DNA of 64,000 bases from CAZRIE01 sp964600075. Its GTDB lineage: Bacteria; Bacteroidota; Bacteroidia; Flavobacteriales; Flavobacteriaceae. Location: contig CAZRIE010000006.1 in assembly GCA_964600075.1 (NCBI GenBank), positions 1-64,000 of the forward strand, in the 5' to 3' direction. The position numbers and the translations under genes are program-made. The notes beneath the pieces were generated by a model that saw nothing but the letters and a program-made list of their open reading frames with translations, was not told where the DNA came from and ran no database searches. Below are positions 1 to 8,576 of this stretch, piece after piece (the stretch's first letter is position 1; the number at the start of each line of letters is the position of its first letter).

Positions 1-571
1 GGTTCCTTGCGTGGTATACGGAGGGGAAAAACCATTACACTTTTCAGCGGATGAACTAGCGTTCAGAGATTTAGTGTACACCGCCGCTGCGCATACCGTA
101 AAGGTTGACTTGGGCGAAGGAAAATTGAAAGCGATTATGCAGGATATTCAATTCCATCCGGTGACGGATAAAATTCAGCATGTCGATTTTTATCAGCTCT
201 TCGATGACAAAGAGGTCACCATGAACATTCCCGTTCGCCTTCAAGGCATCGCACCTGGAGTAAGAAATGGTGGACGATTATTATTTAGAAAACGAAAATT
301 GGCCATAAAGGCATTGCCTGATAAATTGCCCGATTTCTTTGATATCGATATCACAAAACTCAAGATTAGCGATAATATCACCGTTGAGTCTTTGTTAAAC
401 GATGATTTTACTATTCTACATCCAGAAACTACAGTTGTTGTACAGGTGAAAACTCAGCGTGCTGCAGTTGTAATCGATGACGAAGATGAAGATGCAGAAG
501 GTATCGAAGGAGCTGAAGGAGCTGCAGAAGGAGGTGAAACTCCAGAGGCTACTGAAGGTGGTGAAAACTAG
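1..571 (+). CDS. rplY: 50S ribosomal protein L25/Ctc family (5' end outside window)
   Basis: The reading frame is already open at the first bases of the window (codons from position 2 read VPCVVYGGE), so the true start lies upstream. L25/Ctc binds 5S rRNA in the large subunit. The visible part has the L25 N-terminal beta-barrel core (VPCVVYGG, then a stretch ending VDFYQLFDDKEV) followed by the C-terminal TL5/Ctc domain (PVRLQGIAPGVRNGG, then VESLLNDDF). The last 35 residues or so are an acidic Glu/Ala/Gly tail, as in many Bacteroidota L25 proteins. The gene is followed by a strong hairpin terminator and then pth; rplY-pth order is common in bacteria. About 190 residues are visible, which is near full length, so little is missing. 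Confidence 0.95.
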   Translation, partial: VPCVVYGGEKPLHFSADELAFRDLVYTAAAHTVKVDLGEGKLKAIMQDIQFHPVTDKIQHVDFYQLFDDKEVTMNIPVRLQGIAPGVRNGGRLLFRKRKLAIKALPDKLPDFFDIDITKLKISDNITVESLLNDDFTILHPETTVVVQVKTQRAAVVIDDEDEDAEGIEGAEGAAEGGETPEATEGGEN

Positions 572-601
572 GAATAATTTTTTCCTTTAGAATTTGATAA
601 C

Positions 602-644
602 AAAGCATCCCGTCCCGATAGTCATCGGGATTCGGGATGCTTTT
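602..644 (+). terminator. Rho-independent terminator between rplY and pth
   Basis: An AAAGCATCCCG arm and a CGGGATGCTTTT arm enclose a second inner inverted repeat TCCCGAT/ATCGGGA with loop AGTC, followed by a T-rich run. The long nested stem (about 18 paired bases with a small bulge) lies 30 bases after the rplY stop. The inner TCCCGAT/ATCGGGA core looks like a repeat family common in flavobacterial intergenic DNA; that is from memory and was not checked here. Confidence 0.8.
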
Positions 645-669
645 GTATTTTTATCGAAATTATAACATA

Positions 670-1299
670 ATGTTCCAGTTTTTCAAATCACTTTTTAACA
701 CCCCTAAAACAGTTTTAGAAGAATCGGAAAGCATGAAGAAATATTTAATTGTAGGGCTCGGAAACATAGGTGAAAAATACACCGAAACACGCCACAATAT
801 TGGCTTTAAAGTGTTGGATGCCTTGGCCGAAAAAGAATCTTTTTCATTCGAAACCGTAAAACTGGGCGATATTGGATTATTCAAAATAAAGGGCAGAAGC
901 ATACTTTGCTTAAAACCTTCTACCTATATGAACCTTAGCGGTAAGGCCTTAAGATATTGGATGGAGAAAGAAAAGATTCCCTTAGAAAATGTTTTGATCA
1001 TTACCGATGACATAAATATACCCTTCGGAACTATACGAGTAAAGACTAAAGGGAGTGATGGTGGTCACAATGGAATGAAAGACATTCAAAACATGTTACA
1101 GACTACAAACTACAACCGCTTTCGGTTTGGGATAGGTGCAGATTTTGGGCAAGGTCGGCAGATTGATTATGTATTGGGAGAATGGAACGAGGAGGAAAAA
1201 AAGGGCCTAAAAGAACGCTTTGAAAAAGCTACGGAACTCGTAAAATCTTTCGTATTGGCCGGGGTCAAGAATACGATGAACGTATTTAATGGCACCTAA
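670..1299 (+). CDS. pth: Peptidyl-tRNA hydrolase
   Basis: This enzyme releases peptides from prematurely dissociated peptidyl-tRNA in the cytoplasm. The family signatures are present: YLIVGLGNIGEKY, the catalytic His in TRHNIGF (His42 from this start), STYMNLSG, ITDDINIPFG and GSDGGHNGMK. The start at 670 gives a 21-residue N-terminal extension (MFQFFKSLF...) before MKKYLIVGLGN at 733; such a short hydrophobic extension is usual in Flavobacteriaceae. Starting at 637 would run into the terminator arm and is less likely. Its 3' end overlaps the convergent lipoprotein gene by 14 bases. Confidence 0.93.
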   Translation: MFQFFKSLFNTPKTVLEESESMKKYLIVGLGNIGEKYTETRHNIGFKVLDALAEKESFSFETVKLGDIGLFKIKGRSILCLKPSTYMNLSGKALRYWMEKEKIPLENVLIITDDINIPFGTIRVKTKGSDGGHNGMKDIQNMLQTTNYNRFRFGIGADFGQGRQIDYVLGEWNEEEKKGLKERFEKATELVKSFVLAGVKNTMNVFNGT

Positions 1300-1966
1300 A
1301 ATCAATGATTCCGGTATCGGAAGTATTACCCTCCGCATCTTTGGTAACGACCCTCCAGTAATAGACCGTATTCGATACCACGCTCACCTTTTTTTCGGTG
1401 ATATTCGCTCTTGGCGAATCAATTAATGTTTCAGGTGGGTTTTCGGTGGAAAAGTAAATCTCATAGTCTTCGATATCGTTATCAATATCGGCACCTGACC
1501 ATATCAAGGTCACCTCATTATTGATATCTTTAAATACTGTAGTGCCCGGTTTCGGAGAAATAATTTCTGCAGGAAAGGGCGGATGGGTAGTTTCCGACCC
1601 TGGATTATAGAACAACCATGAATCACTCGATGCCGTTGTTTGCGTTTGTGAATTTCTTGAAATAACAACCCAAGAAAACGGAGCCCCCTTTTCTAAGGAC
1701 AGTGTTTCAACCGTACTTCCGGTACTTTTGGTTTGAACTATACCTGTGTTCGAATTAGTTACCCGTAATTCATACGTTTCGGTATGTTGAGAGACTTGCC
1801 AACTAAATCGAACCACACTACTGGTCGTAGTTGTACTCTGTATCGGTGTGCATTCCGAGTTTTTTGCAGGAGCTGTCAAAAGCACTTTTTCAGGTGGCTT
1901 AGGCGGGTCTTTTTTACAGCCCGATAAGAGCACCACACCTAATAACAAGACAAAAAATATTCTCAT
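1286..1966 (-). CDS. Putative fibronectin-III-like lipoprotein
   Basis: A 226-residue protein with a lipoprotein signal (hydrophobic stretch, then LLSGC with Cys17) and a following Lys/Pro-rich linker. The rest is beta-rich and looks like two fibronectin type III-like modules (around residues 30-115 and 125-225), each ending in a tryptophan-containing strand (FSWVVIS, YYWRVVT). No catalytic motif was found. Its start codon overlaps the stop of the upstream metalloprotease gene (ATGA at 1963-1966), so the two are probably translationally coupled and may act together at the cell surface. The upstream protease contains a similar YFWRVKP fibronectin-like module, so the lipoprotein may be a surface anchor or partner; this is inference. 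Confidence 0.8.
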   Translation of the reverse strand: MRIFFVLLLGVVLLSGCKKDPPKPPEKVLLTAPAKNSECTPIQSTTTTSSVVRFSWQVSQHTETYELRVTNSNTGIVQTKSTGSTVETLSLEKGAPFSWVVISRNSQTQTTASSDSWLFYNPGSETTHPPFPAEIISPKPGTTVFKDINNEVTLIWSGADIDNDIEDYEIYFSTENPPETLIDSPRANITEKKVSVVSNTVYYWRVVTKDAEGNTSDTGIIDFRCH

Positions 1967-4900
1967 CGCTTTATTATTTTGGCGGTTCCTTCAACTGTTT
2001 TACCCTTGAATTTTATAAAATAGATTCCCGATGGCAGTCCGACAAAGTCAAGATCCACTTCCCGTCCGTTGCTTGTATATCTTTCACTTTTTATCAATTG
2101 TCCGCTCACGGTATAGGTATCTATTATCAAATCTTCTTCCAACGCACCTAAAAATAGCTTAGTAACATCATCAAATGGATTGGGAAACACAATGGGTCGA
2201 TCACTTACAAAAAATTCATCTTCATAAGCGCCTTGACAAGAAAGACCGGTCGAAACCTTCAAAGCATTGTTTCCACTTTTCAAGTCTAAGGTAATTTCCG
2301 ATTTTTCGGTCTGGAAGGTCTTTCCGTTTAGTTCGATAGTATACAGATTTGCACCCTCCAAGGAAAGTACAACCTGATTGCCATTATCAGCTATTTTAGA
2401 AGTAACTCCCAAAGGATCCGGTTGTGAAATAGTTGCCTCAAAACAGTGTTCTTCATAATCTATATTAGCGTTCGATCCATTGACACATAGCGTGTAGGTA
2501 CCGGAACTTAAACCGGGCAGAGAAAATAATGTCGTGAAATTATCGGTAACGTTCAGACCATTACCGACGACGGTTACCACATAGTCTAAAGGAAGCATCG
2601 CATCGATATTTATTGCCCCATCGTCATTGTTACGGCACGACTCACTTTGTACTGACACTGAAAAGTTATCGTTGGGAAAGCGGAATATCTGGCATCCGTC
2701 AGTATCGACCTCTGCACCTTCGGTGGTATCAAGGCAAAGGTCGTCTCCATCATCAAAAACACCGTCTTTATCGGCATCTGGCCGAAACGCTCCCTCAACG
2801 CAAATATTCAACGAAAAATCGTTCAATACGCCACCATCTGATGAGGCATTATCTACAATTTCCAAAATCCATTCTCCTAAAATAGACTCCCCAGTAAAAG
2901 AACTGAGTGAACCGAGCGGTTTTACTGTGCCGCTGATTGCCGTACCCGAATCGACACCACAGATAAAACTCGATGCTTCATCATCAAATGTAGCATCTAC
3001 ATTTTGTAGATCCCCGCAAGAATTAGAAATTAGCGTAACCTTTGTTCCTTGAGGAGAGGTAAGACTTACCACCAAATCAGCCAGAAAGCTATGGCTAATA
3101 TTTAGCTTGACATCAATGTCGGCAATCGGTAGGTCTTCAAAGAATGCGATTTTCGAAATTATGGTTGGTGTACCTGATGAAGATATGGCCAAAGGCAGAT
3201 CACGTGCTTTTTTAGTGTCACAACTTACTTGAATCGTAGTAAAACTAAAAGGCGCGTTGAAAGTACCCTCCCCACAAATATTCTGCGGCTTTACCCTCCA
3301 AAAGTAAATAGTTTGGCTTTGTAGGTCCGTTGGCGTGTATGAATTAGTGTTCACCGTGGCAACCTCAACGATATTGGCAAAAATGGCATCGGTAGCTATC
3401 TGCACTTCGAAAGTAGTATGCGATGGGCTATCTTCCCATTGCAAAGGCACACGTATCGATGCATCGACAAGTTCGTCTATCGGCGCGCTCATAATGACGT
3501 CAGGAAAATCGGTATCGAAAAAGTTCAGGTTTAGCGTAACTTGTTTTGTAATACTCGCGGAAGTTGCCAAAACTTGAATATCGTAACTTCCTTCAAGTAC
3601 ATTCTCGGTATTTTCGAAAAGCAATTCTATAGCACTATTTCCAGCAATAATCGTACTTGGAGTAAAGGAAGCTCCTAAATTCTCAGGAGCGTTTGCCACG
3701 CTAAATGTCACTTCTTCGTCAAAACCCAAATAGGTCTCATAAATGAACGGAACTGGTAGGTCATCGAAATGACATACTTCAAATTCCAAGGTCGAAAAGT
3801 TCAGAACAATTTCCGAAGCTTCGATCGTAAAATCGGCTGCATTTACCGCATAATAAATATTGTCAACGGGCTTGACCATAATTCTGGCTTCTGTTGTAGG
3901 GAGACCGGGAATGATAATTTTACGAGATCCGTTGTTGTTCACACCCGAGGCCAAGACAACGGGAAAAGTAAGACCCCCATCTGTTGAAAGCATAATATCA
4001 ACGGTTGCAGTATTAACAGGCGAAATATTTGTTCCAGCCACATCCCATTCAATGGTGTGGGTATTACCGGCTACATAGCTTTCGACAACAGCCTGCGAAG
4101 TCACGGCAAATGGACCTGCGCTGTTCATAACGGCTACGTTTACCAACTCGGAAACCACCTGCCCTCCTGAAGCCGCATTATCTCTAACCGTAAAGGCAAA
4201 ATTCATTTCCCTTTCAACTTCTGAAACAGTCTCCCAAGCGGAGCCGACCTCAGGATCGGTCTGGGTAAGGTTGCCATCAATGACACGCGATAGTAATGGA
4301 AAATAACGGGTGGGGCTTGTGCTGGGCGGTAGCGACCTAAAATTCGCACCACTAGGGTTGGTCGGCCCGAAAGTGGCCCTTGTGACTACACCATTGTCAA
4401 TTTGTTCCCAAGTATAACTAAGTATATCTTCAACATCAGGGTCCGTACTGTTTCCAGTTAAAACAAAGGGTGTGGACTTTGGAATTACATAATCATCAAT
4501 GGGCATCACCGTAGGTGGATTGTTCGTAATCGGAACAACCTCTCCGCAACTTTTTGTTTTTAGACTTTCAATAATCTGTTCGATACTGACATAATGAAAA
4601 TAATCATCGCCGTTCTGGGCTACGTTGTCATTATCGGTAATTCCTGCATAACCCATAATTGTGGATCCACTGCCTGGTTCGACCTGCACTAAAGTACCCT
4701 CCAATTCGTGCGACCAAGTATGATTGGCCCCTAGTTGATGCCCCATTTCATGGGCTACAAAATCGAGATCAAAGACATCACCCTCAGGAGTTTGGCCCGA
4801 AGAATAAGCACCTCCCTTTCGATTATCAACACAAAGACCACCGATAAAACCGGCATTACCACCATTTACTCCTTTATGGAAGACATGACCAATATCGTAG

Positions 4901-5748
4901 TTTGCCGCGCCGATTTCCTCTGTTAATGTATTTTGGCCCTCATTACCCATTGAACTTAAGTTTCCAGAGTACGGATCAGTATTCGGATCAGTATAAATAA
5001 CCTTATCGGTATCGCCAACAAGTTCAAGCCTAACGGCCAGATCAGTCTCAAAAACCTCGTTTATTCTAGTTAGCGTAGCATTGATGGCCGCTAGGGCATC
5101 TGCAACTGTACCCCCATGATGCGTCGTATACTCGCCTGTAGCCGAAATTGCCAAGCGGTATTTCCGCAGTACCTGACCGTTGACCGGTTTTGCCGAAGTA
5201 TTTGCGTTCTGGAGCGGAAACTTATCTTTTGTACGGCATATAAAATCGGAATCATTAGCCTGCATCGACCCTCTTGAATAGAGCACATATTTGTTATTGG
5301 AGGCTTTTTGAACAAAACTACTTGCACTACCATCTGCATGCACTATCATGGCCTGAACTTCGCTATGCGATACACTGAAACGCACCTTATCCCTACTACC
5401 GTCTACCGCATAGCCCGTATAAGACTTTATATCAGGGTATTTCTCCGAAAGAATGGGGGACAGGACAGGTGATTCTTTTACTCTATAGGCAATAGTGTTC
5501 CCAACCTTGCTGGGAAAATATACAAGTTTTGAACTGCCCTTTGAAGTGGATACTGATTTGAGGTCTTGCCTGAAAAGCTTTTCTCGAAAAGAAAAAATCT
5601 TTCCTTCTTTAATATTGAAACGCCTAGAGACTTTTTCGACAACCGTATTTCGTGCCGTCTCCTTTTCCCAATATTTGCTCTGTGCCGATGCGTAAAAGGA
5701 AAGAAATACTATGGTAGTTGTAAAAACTAGACGTAATTTTGTAAGCAT
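1963..5748 (-). CDS. Secreted reprolysin-like (M12B) zinc metalloprotease with P-domain and T9SS sorting domain
   Basis: A 1261-residue multidomain secreted protease. Residues 1-22 are a signal peptide ending ASAQ and are followed by a propeptide. The catalytic domain (about 195-400) carries the metzincin zinc motif HEMGHQLGANH at 333-343 and a downstream Met-turn candidate (STIMGYAGI). Next come Ig/cadherin-like modules, an FN3-like module (YFWRVKP), a proprotein-convertase-type P domain (about 844-986), a short Asp-rich thrombospondin-3-like calcium stretch (DADKDGVFDDGDD), and a C-terminal type A T9SS sorting domain (VFPNPFDD, then GIYFIKFKG). It is likely exported by Sec, then moved by T9SS to the surface or medium to digest proteins. 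It overlaps the downstream lipoprotein gene by four bases. Domain limits are estimates. Confidence 0.92.
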   Translation of the reverse strand: MLTKLRLVFTTTIVFLSFYASAQSKYWEKETARNTVVEKVSRRFNIKEGKIFSFREKLFRQDLKSVSTSKGSSKLVYFPSKVGNTIAYRVKESPVLSPILSEKYPDIKSYTGYAVDGSRDKVRFSVSHSEVQAMIVHADGSASSFVQKASNNKYVLYSRGSMQANDSDFICRTKDKFPLQNANTSAKPVNGQVLRKYRLAISATGEYTTHHGGTVADALAAINATLTRINEVFETDLAVRLELVGDTDKVIYTDPNTDPYSGNLSSMGNEGQNTLTEEIGAANYDIGHVFHKGVNGGNAGFIGGLCVDNRKGGAYSSGQTPEGDVFDLDFVAHEMGHQLGANHTWSHELEGTLVQVEPGSGSTIMGYAGITDNDNVAQNGDDYFHYVSIEQIIESLKTKSCGEVVPITNNPPTVMPIDDYVIPKSTPFVLTGNSTDPDVEDILSYTWEQIDNGVVTRATFGPTNPSGANFRSLPPSTSPTRYFPLLSRVIDGNLTQTDPEVGSAWETVSEVEREMNFAFTVRDNAASGGQVVSELVNVAVMNSAGPFAVTSQAVVESYVAGNTHTIEWDVAGTNISPVNTATVDIMLSTDGGLTFPVVLASGVNNNGSRKIIIPGLPTTEARIMVKPVDNIYYAVNAADFTIEASEIVLNFSTLEFEVCHFDDLPVPFIYETYLGFDEEVTFSVANAPENLGASFTPSTIIAGNSAIELLFENTENVLEGSYDIQVLATSASITKQVTLNLNFFDTDFPDVIMSAPIDELVDASIRVPLQWEDSPSHTTFEVQIATDAIFANIVEVATVNTNSYTPTDLQSQTIYFWRVKPQNICGEGTFNAPFSFTTIQVSCDTKKARDLPLAISSSGTPTIISKIAFFEDLPIADIDVKLNISHSFLADLVVSLTSPQGTKVTLISNSCGDLQNVDATFDDEASSFICGVDSGTAISGTVKPLGSLSSFTGESILGEWILEIVDNASSDGGVLNDFSLNICVEGAFRPDADKDGVFDDGDDLCLDTTEGAEVDTDGCQIFRFPNDNFSVSVQSESCRNNDDGAINIDAMLPLDYVVTVVGNGLNVTDNFTTLFSLPGLSSGTYTLCVNGSNANIDYEEHCFEATISQPDPLGVTSKIADNGNQVVLSLEGANLYTIELNGKTFQTEKSEITLDLKSGNNALKVSTGLSCQGAYEDEFFVSDRPIVFPNPFDDVTKLFLGALEEDLIIDTYTVSGQLIKSERYTSNGREVDLDFVGLPSGIYFIKFKGKTVEGTAKIIKR

Positions 5749-5799
5749 TCAGGGGTATTAGACAAACTCAAATATAAGTCTTTTTATTATTTTTAGTAC

Positions 5800-6726
5800 G
5801 TGGTAACAGTCCAAAGCATTTCCAATTACGATGAACGACATCCCACGGCCATTACGATAGGTACATTTGATGGTGTTCATATCGGTCACCGCAAAATACT
5901 GGAAAGGCTTATCAAAAATGCTGCCACATTAGAGCTAAAATCTACGGTACTTACTTTTTTTCCGCATCCTAGAATGGTTTTGCAAAAAGATACCGACATC
6001 AAATTGTTGAATACCATAGGTGAGAAAACCAGAATTTTAAGGGAATTAGGGCTCGACCAATTGATTATCCATCCGTTTACGAGAGCGTTTTCTAGATTAT
6101 CCTCCACCGAGTTTGTTCGCGATATTCTGGTTAACGATTTAAAAACAAAGAAGATTATCATTGGATACGATCATCGTTTTGGCAGAAACCGAAACGCCAA
6201 CATTACAGACTTAAGGGCATACGGAAGCACATTTGATTTTGAGGTCGAGGAAATACCGGCGCAAGAAATCGATGAGGTGTCCGTCAGTTCGACCAAGATA
6301 CGAAAGGCCCTGGAAGAAGGAGATATATCAACCGCCAACGCATATTTGGGATATAATTACATGCTAACCGGAACAGTTCAAAAAGGGAAAGGACTTGGTA
6401 GACAGATTAACTTTCCTACAGCGAACCTCCATATTAAAGAGACCTATAAATTAGTACCAAAAAACGGGGTCTATGTGGTTCAGAGCGATTTATTAGGAAA
6501 AACGGTTTACGGCATGATGAACATAGGCTACAACCCAACTGTAGCAGGAAAGGACAAAAGCACGGAAATCCATTTTTTTGATTTTGATCAGAATCTGTAC
6601 GGAAAGGAAATACAGATCGATATTCTTCACCGCATTCGTGACGAGCACAAATTCGAATCGGTAGATGCACTACAAGAACAGCTAAAAAAAGACAAGGAAA
6701 CCTCCCTCTCCATAATCGCCCAATAG
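5800..6726 (+). CDS. ribF: Bifunctional riboflavin kinase/FAD synthetase
   Basis: RibF converts riboflavin to FMN and then FAD. The N-terminal nucleotidyltransferase domain shows GTFDGVHIGH (residues 21-30), FFPHPR, and the signature SSTKIRKAL. The C-terminal riboflavin kinase domain shows GRQINFPTANL and a conserved MMNIGYNPTV stretch. The length of 308 residues is normal. The start is taken as GTG at 5800 because an in-frame stop lies two codons upstream and no ATG precedes the first motif. The stop codon abuts the ATG of the next gene (HTTM protein), so they are probably co-transcribed. No FMN riboswitch fold was recognised in the 51 bases between the divergent protease gene and ribF. Confidence 0.95.
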   Translation: MVTVQSISNYDERHPTAITIGTFDGVHIGHRKILERLIKNAATLELKSTVLTFFPHPRMVLQKDTDIKLLNTIGEKTRILRELGLDQLIIHPFTRAFSRLSSTEFVRDILVNDLKTKKIIIGYDHRFGRNRNANITDLRAYGSTFDFEVEEIPAQEIDEVSVSSTKIRKALEEGDISTANAYLGYNYMLTGTVQKGKGLGRQINFPTANLHIKETYKLVPKNGVYVVQSDLLGKTVYGMMNIGYNPTVAGKDKSTEIHFFDFDQNLYGKEIQIDILHRIRDEHKFESVDALQEQLKKDKETSLSIIAQ

Positions 6727-8043
6727 ATGTTGAATCGTTTTCTTTTTACGAAAATGGATAATTCGTCACTGATCATTTTCCGTATTTTTTTCGGGATACT
6801 GGTGGCCTTGGAGTGTTATGGGGCCATTTTAACGGGGTGGGTCAAAAGAACCTTGATCGAGCCACAATTTACTTTCAATTTCATAGGCTTCGATTGGCTA
6901 CAGCCCCTGCTGGGCAATGGCATGTATTTCTATTATTTTGTGATGGGCACCTTAGGGGTTTTTATTGCACTGGGATATAAATACCGATTTAGTATCATTT
7001 CGTTTACCATACTTTGGGCAGGCGTCTATCTGATGCAAAAAACATCGTATAATAATCACTACTATTTGCTGGTCTTGATTTCAGGGTTGATGTGCTTTTT
7101 TCCTGCACACGGAAGCCACTCGCTTGATGTTAGACAAAATCCGTTACTAAGAAGCGATTCGATGTCTGGTTGGGTCAAGTGGGCTATCATCTTGCAACTA
7201 CTGATCGTGTACGTTTACGCGTCGATCGCCAAACTTTACGGCGATTGGCTCGATTTTGGAATCGTCAAGATTTTGATGCTAGACAAAGCTGATTACTACA
7301 TCATCGGAGAACTCTTACAACAACCATGGCTTCATAAAATAATCGGAACTGCGGGCATTCTATTTGACTTACTGATTGTACCCGCACTCCTTTGGAAACC
7401 AACGCGAAAGATTGCCTTCTTCACTTCGGTTTTTTTCCATCTTTTCAATTCTATTGTATTTCAGATTGGAATCTTTCCTTACTTGGCCTTAGCTTTTACA
7501 GTTTTCTTTTTCGAACCGGAAACCATCCGTAAAACCTTTTTCAAAAGAAAAATACCATACCTACCTAACAAAGTAGAAATTCCATCTTATAAAAACATGC
7601 TATATATTTTAGCCGGAATCTACTTCATGATTCAGTTGGGACTTCCCATCCGTCATCATTTTATACAGGACGATGTTTTGTGGACTGAGGAAGGTCATCG
7701 TCTGAGTTGGCGTATGATGCTAAGAAGCCGTGGAGGAAATGTACAGTTCAGGGTAACGAACAAAGCAAATGACGAATCGACCATTGTTGACCTTGAGGAC
7801 TATCTTACCAAAAAGCAAAAAAGGAGAATTGCCTCATACCCCGATTTTATCTGGCAGTTCGCACAACATTTAAAAAAGGAGTATGAAGAAAAAGGGGAAG
7901 AAATTTCGGTCCATGCCCTAAATTCAAAAGTAAGCGTTAACGGAAAAGCATATCGCGCTTTTATAGATCCTAAAGTAGATTTGGCCAATACCGAATGGAA
8001 CTATTTTTGGCATAACGATTGGATCTTGCCATCGGAAAAATAA
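6727..8043 (+). CDS. HTTM-domain (vitamin K-dependent gamma-carboxylase-like) membrane protein
   Basis: A 438-residue integral membrane protein with about six hydrophobic segments in the first 290 residues and a soluble C-terminal part. The pattern SSLIIFRIFFGILVALE near the N-terminus, NNHYYLLVLISGLMCFFPA in the middle and the FDLLIVPALLWKPTR segment match the horizontally transferred transmembrane (HTTM) family, related to vertebrate gamma-glutamyl carboxylase. In Bacteroidota the substrate is unknown. The start codon follows the ribF stop directly, which suggests co-transcription but does not reveal a functional link. The family call is firm; carboxylase activity is not established. Confidence 0.85.
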   Translation: MLNRFLFTKMDNSSLIIFRIFFGILVALECYGAILTGWVKRTLIEPQFTFNFIGFDWLQPLLGNGMYFYYFVMGTLGVFIALGYKYRFSIISFTILWAGVYLMQKTSYNNHYYLLVLISGLMCFFPAHGSHSLDVRQNPLLRSDSMSGWVKWAIILQLLIVYVYASIAKLYGDWLDFGIVKILMLDKADYYIIGELLQQPWLHKIIGTAGILFDLLIVPALLWKPTRKIAFFTSVFFHLFNSIVFQIGIFPYLALAFTVFFFEPETIRKTFFKRKIPYLPNKVEIPSYKNMLYILAGIYFMIQLGLPIRHHFIQDDVLWTEEGHRLSWRMMLRSRGGNVQFRVTNKANDESTIVDLEDYLTKKQKRRIASYPDFIWQFAQHLKKEYEEKGEEISVHALNSKVSVNGKAYRAFIDPKVDLANTEWNYFWHNDWILPSEK

Positions 8044-8109
8044 ACTTGCAAGTACCGCTCAATAAATCCCATATAATACACAAATAATCTCAGGTAAAGC
8101 CCATTGAGG

Positions 8110-8490
8110 TTAAAATTTCTTTGTTCTTTGACATAGTTGCAAAGGCATACCCCAAGGGTCACGCAGCATTACCAAGTGGCTTCCATCTGCTTTTTTTACC
8201 TCCTCGACATAAGATGCGCCTTCAGTAACAAGCCGTTCTTTGTCGGCTTGTGCATTTTCAGAAACAAAGGCCACGTGAAAGGTGAGTTGGTGTTGCGTCC
8301 CAAAATCTGTAATATCCGCATCTGGTCTATGGTAGAGTTCCATAATAACGCGCCCACCCGAGTCGGCCAAAAAATTCATGAAAGGCGGTTCCTTTTGTGC
8401 GCTTACTACTTTCAATTCCAGATGGGCAACATACCATGCAATCCGCGCATCGATATCAGTTACATTAATAGCAAAATGTTCAAAAATCAT
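8110..8490 (-). CDS. VOC/glyoxalase-fold protein
   Basis: A 126-residue single-module vicinal oxygen chelate protein. The start FEHFAINVTDIDARIAWY is the classical first beta-alpha unit with the metal-ligand-position His (His5); VIMELYH holds the matching Glu; the second half (LTFHVAFVSENA, then HLVMLRDPWGMPLQLCQR) completes the fold. The substrate cannot be told from sequence: members include glyoxalase I, dioxygenases and resistance proteins. The gene lies alone between the HTTM gene (convergent) and serS (divergent). Confidence 0.85.
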   Translation of the reverse strand: MIFEHFAINVTDIDARIAWYVAHLELKVVSAQKEPPFMNFLADSGGRVIMELYHRPDADITDFGTQHQLTFHVAFVSENAQADKERLVTEGASYVEEVKKADGSHLVMLRDPWGMPLQLCQRTKKF

Positions 8491-8549
8491 TTTTAATCGG
8501 CTTTATAATATCCAGCCTTAAAAGTATCTAATTTAAACCTAAGAAAACC

Positions 8550-8557
8550 TAAATTTG
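8550..8557 (+). promoter_or_regulatory. Candidate -7 promoter element for serS
   Basis: TAAATTTG fits the Bacteroidota TAnnTTTG -7 consensus and lies 19 bases before the serS ATG, which implies a very short leader. No clear TTG -33 element was identified. Confidence 0.4.
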
Positions 8558-8576
8558 CAGCCTAAACCGAAAATCG

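Noticed and set aside
5749..5799. FMN riboswitch upstream of ribF
   Set aside because: Only 51 bases separate the divergent protease gene from ribF, too short for the conserved FMN aptamer, and no RFN-like sequence is seen.
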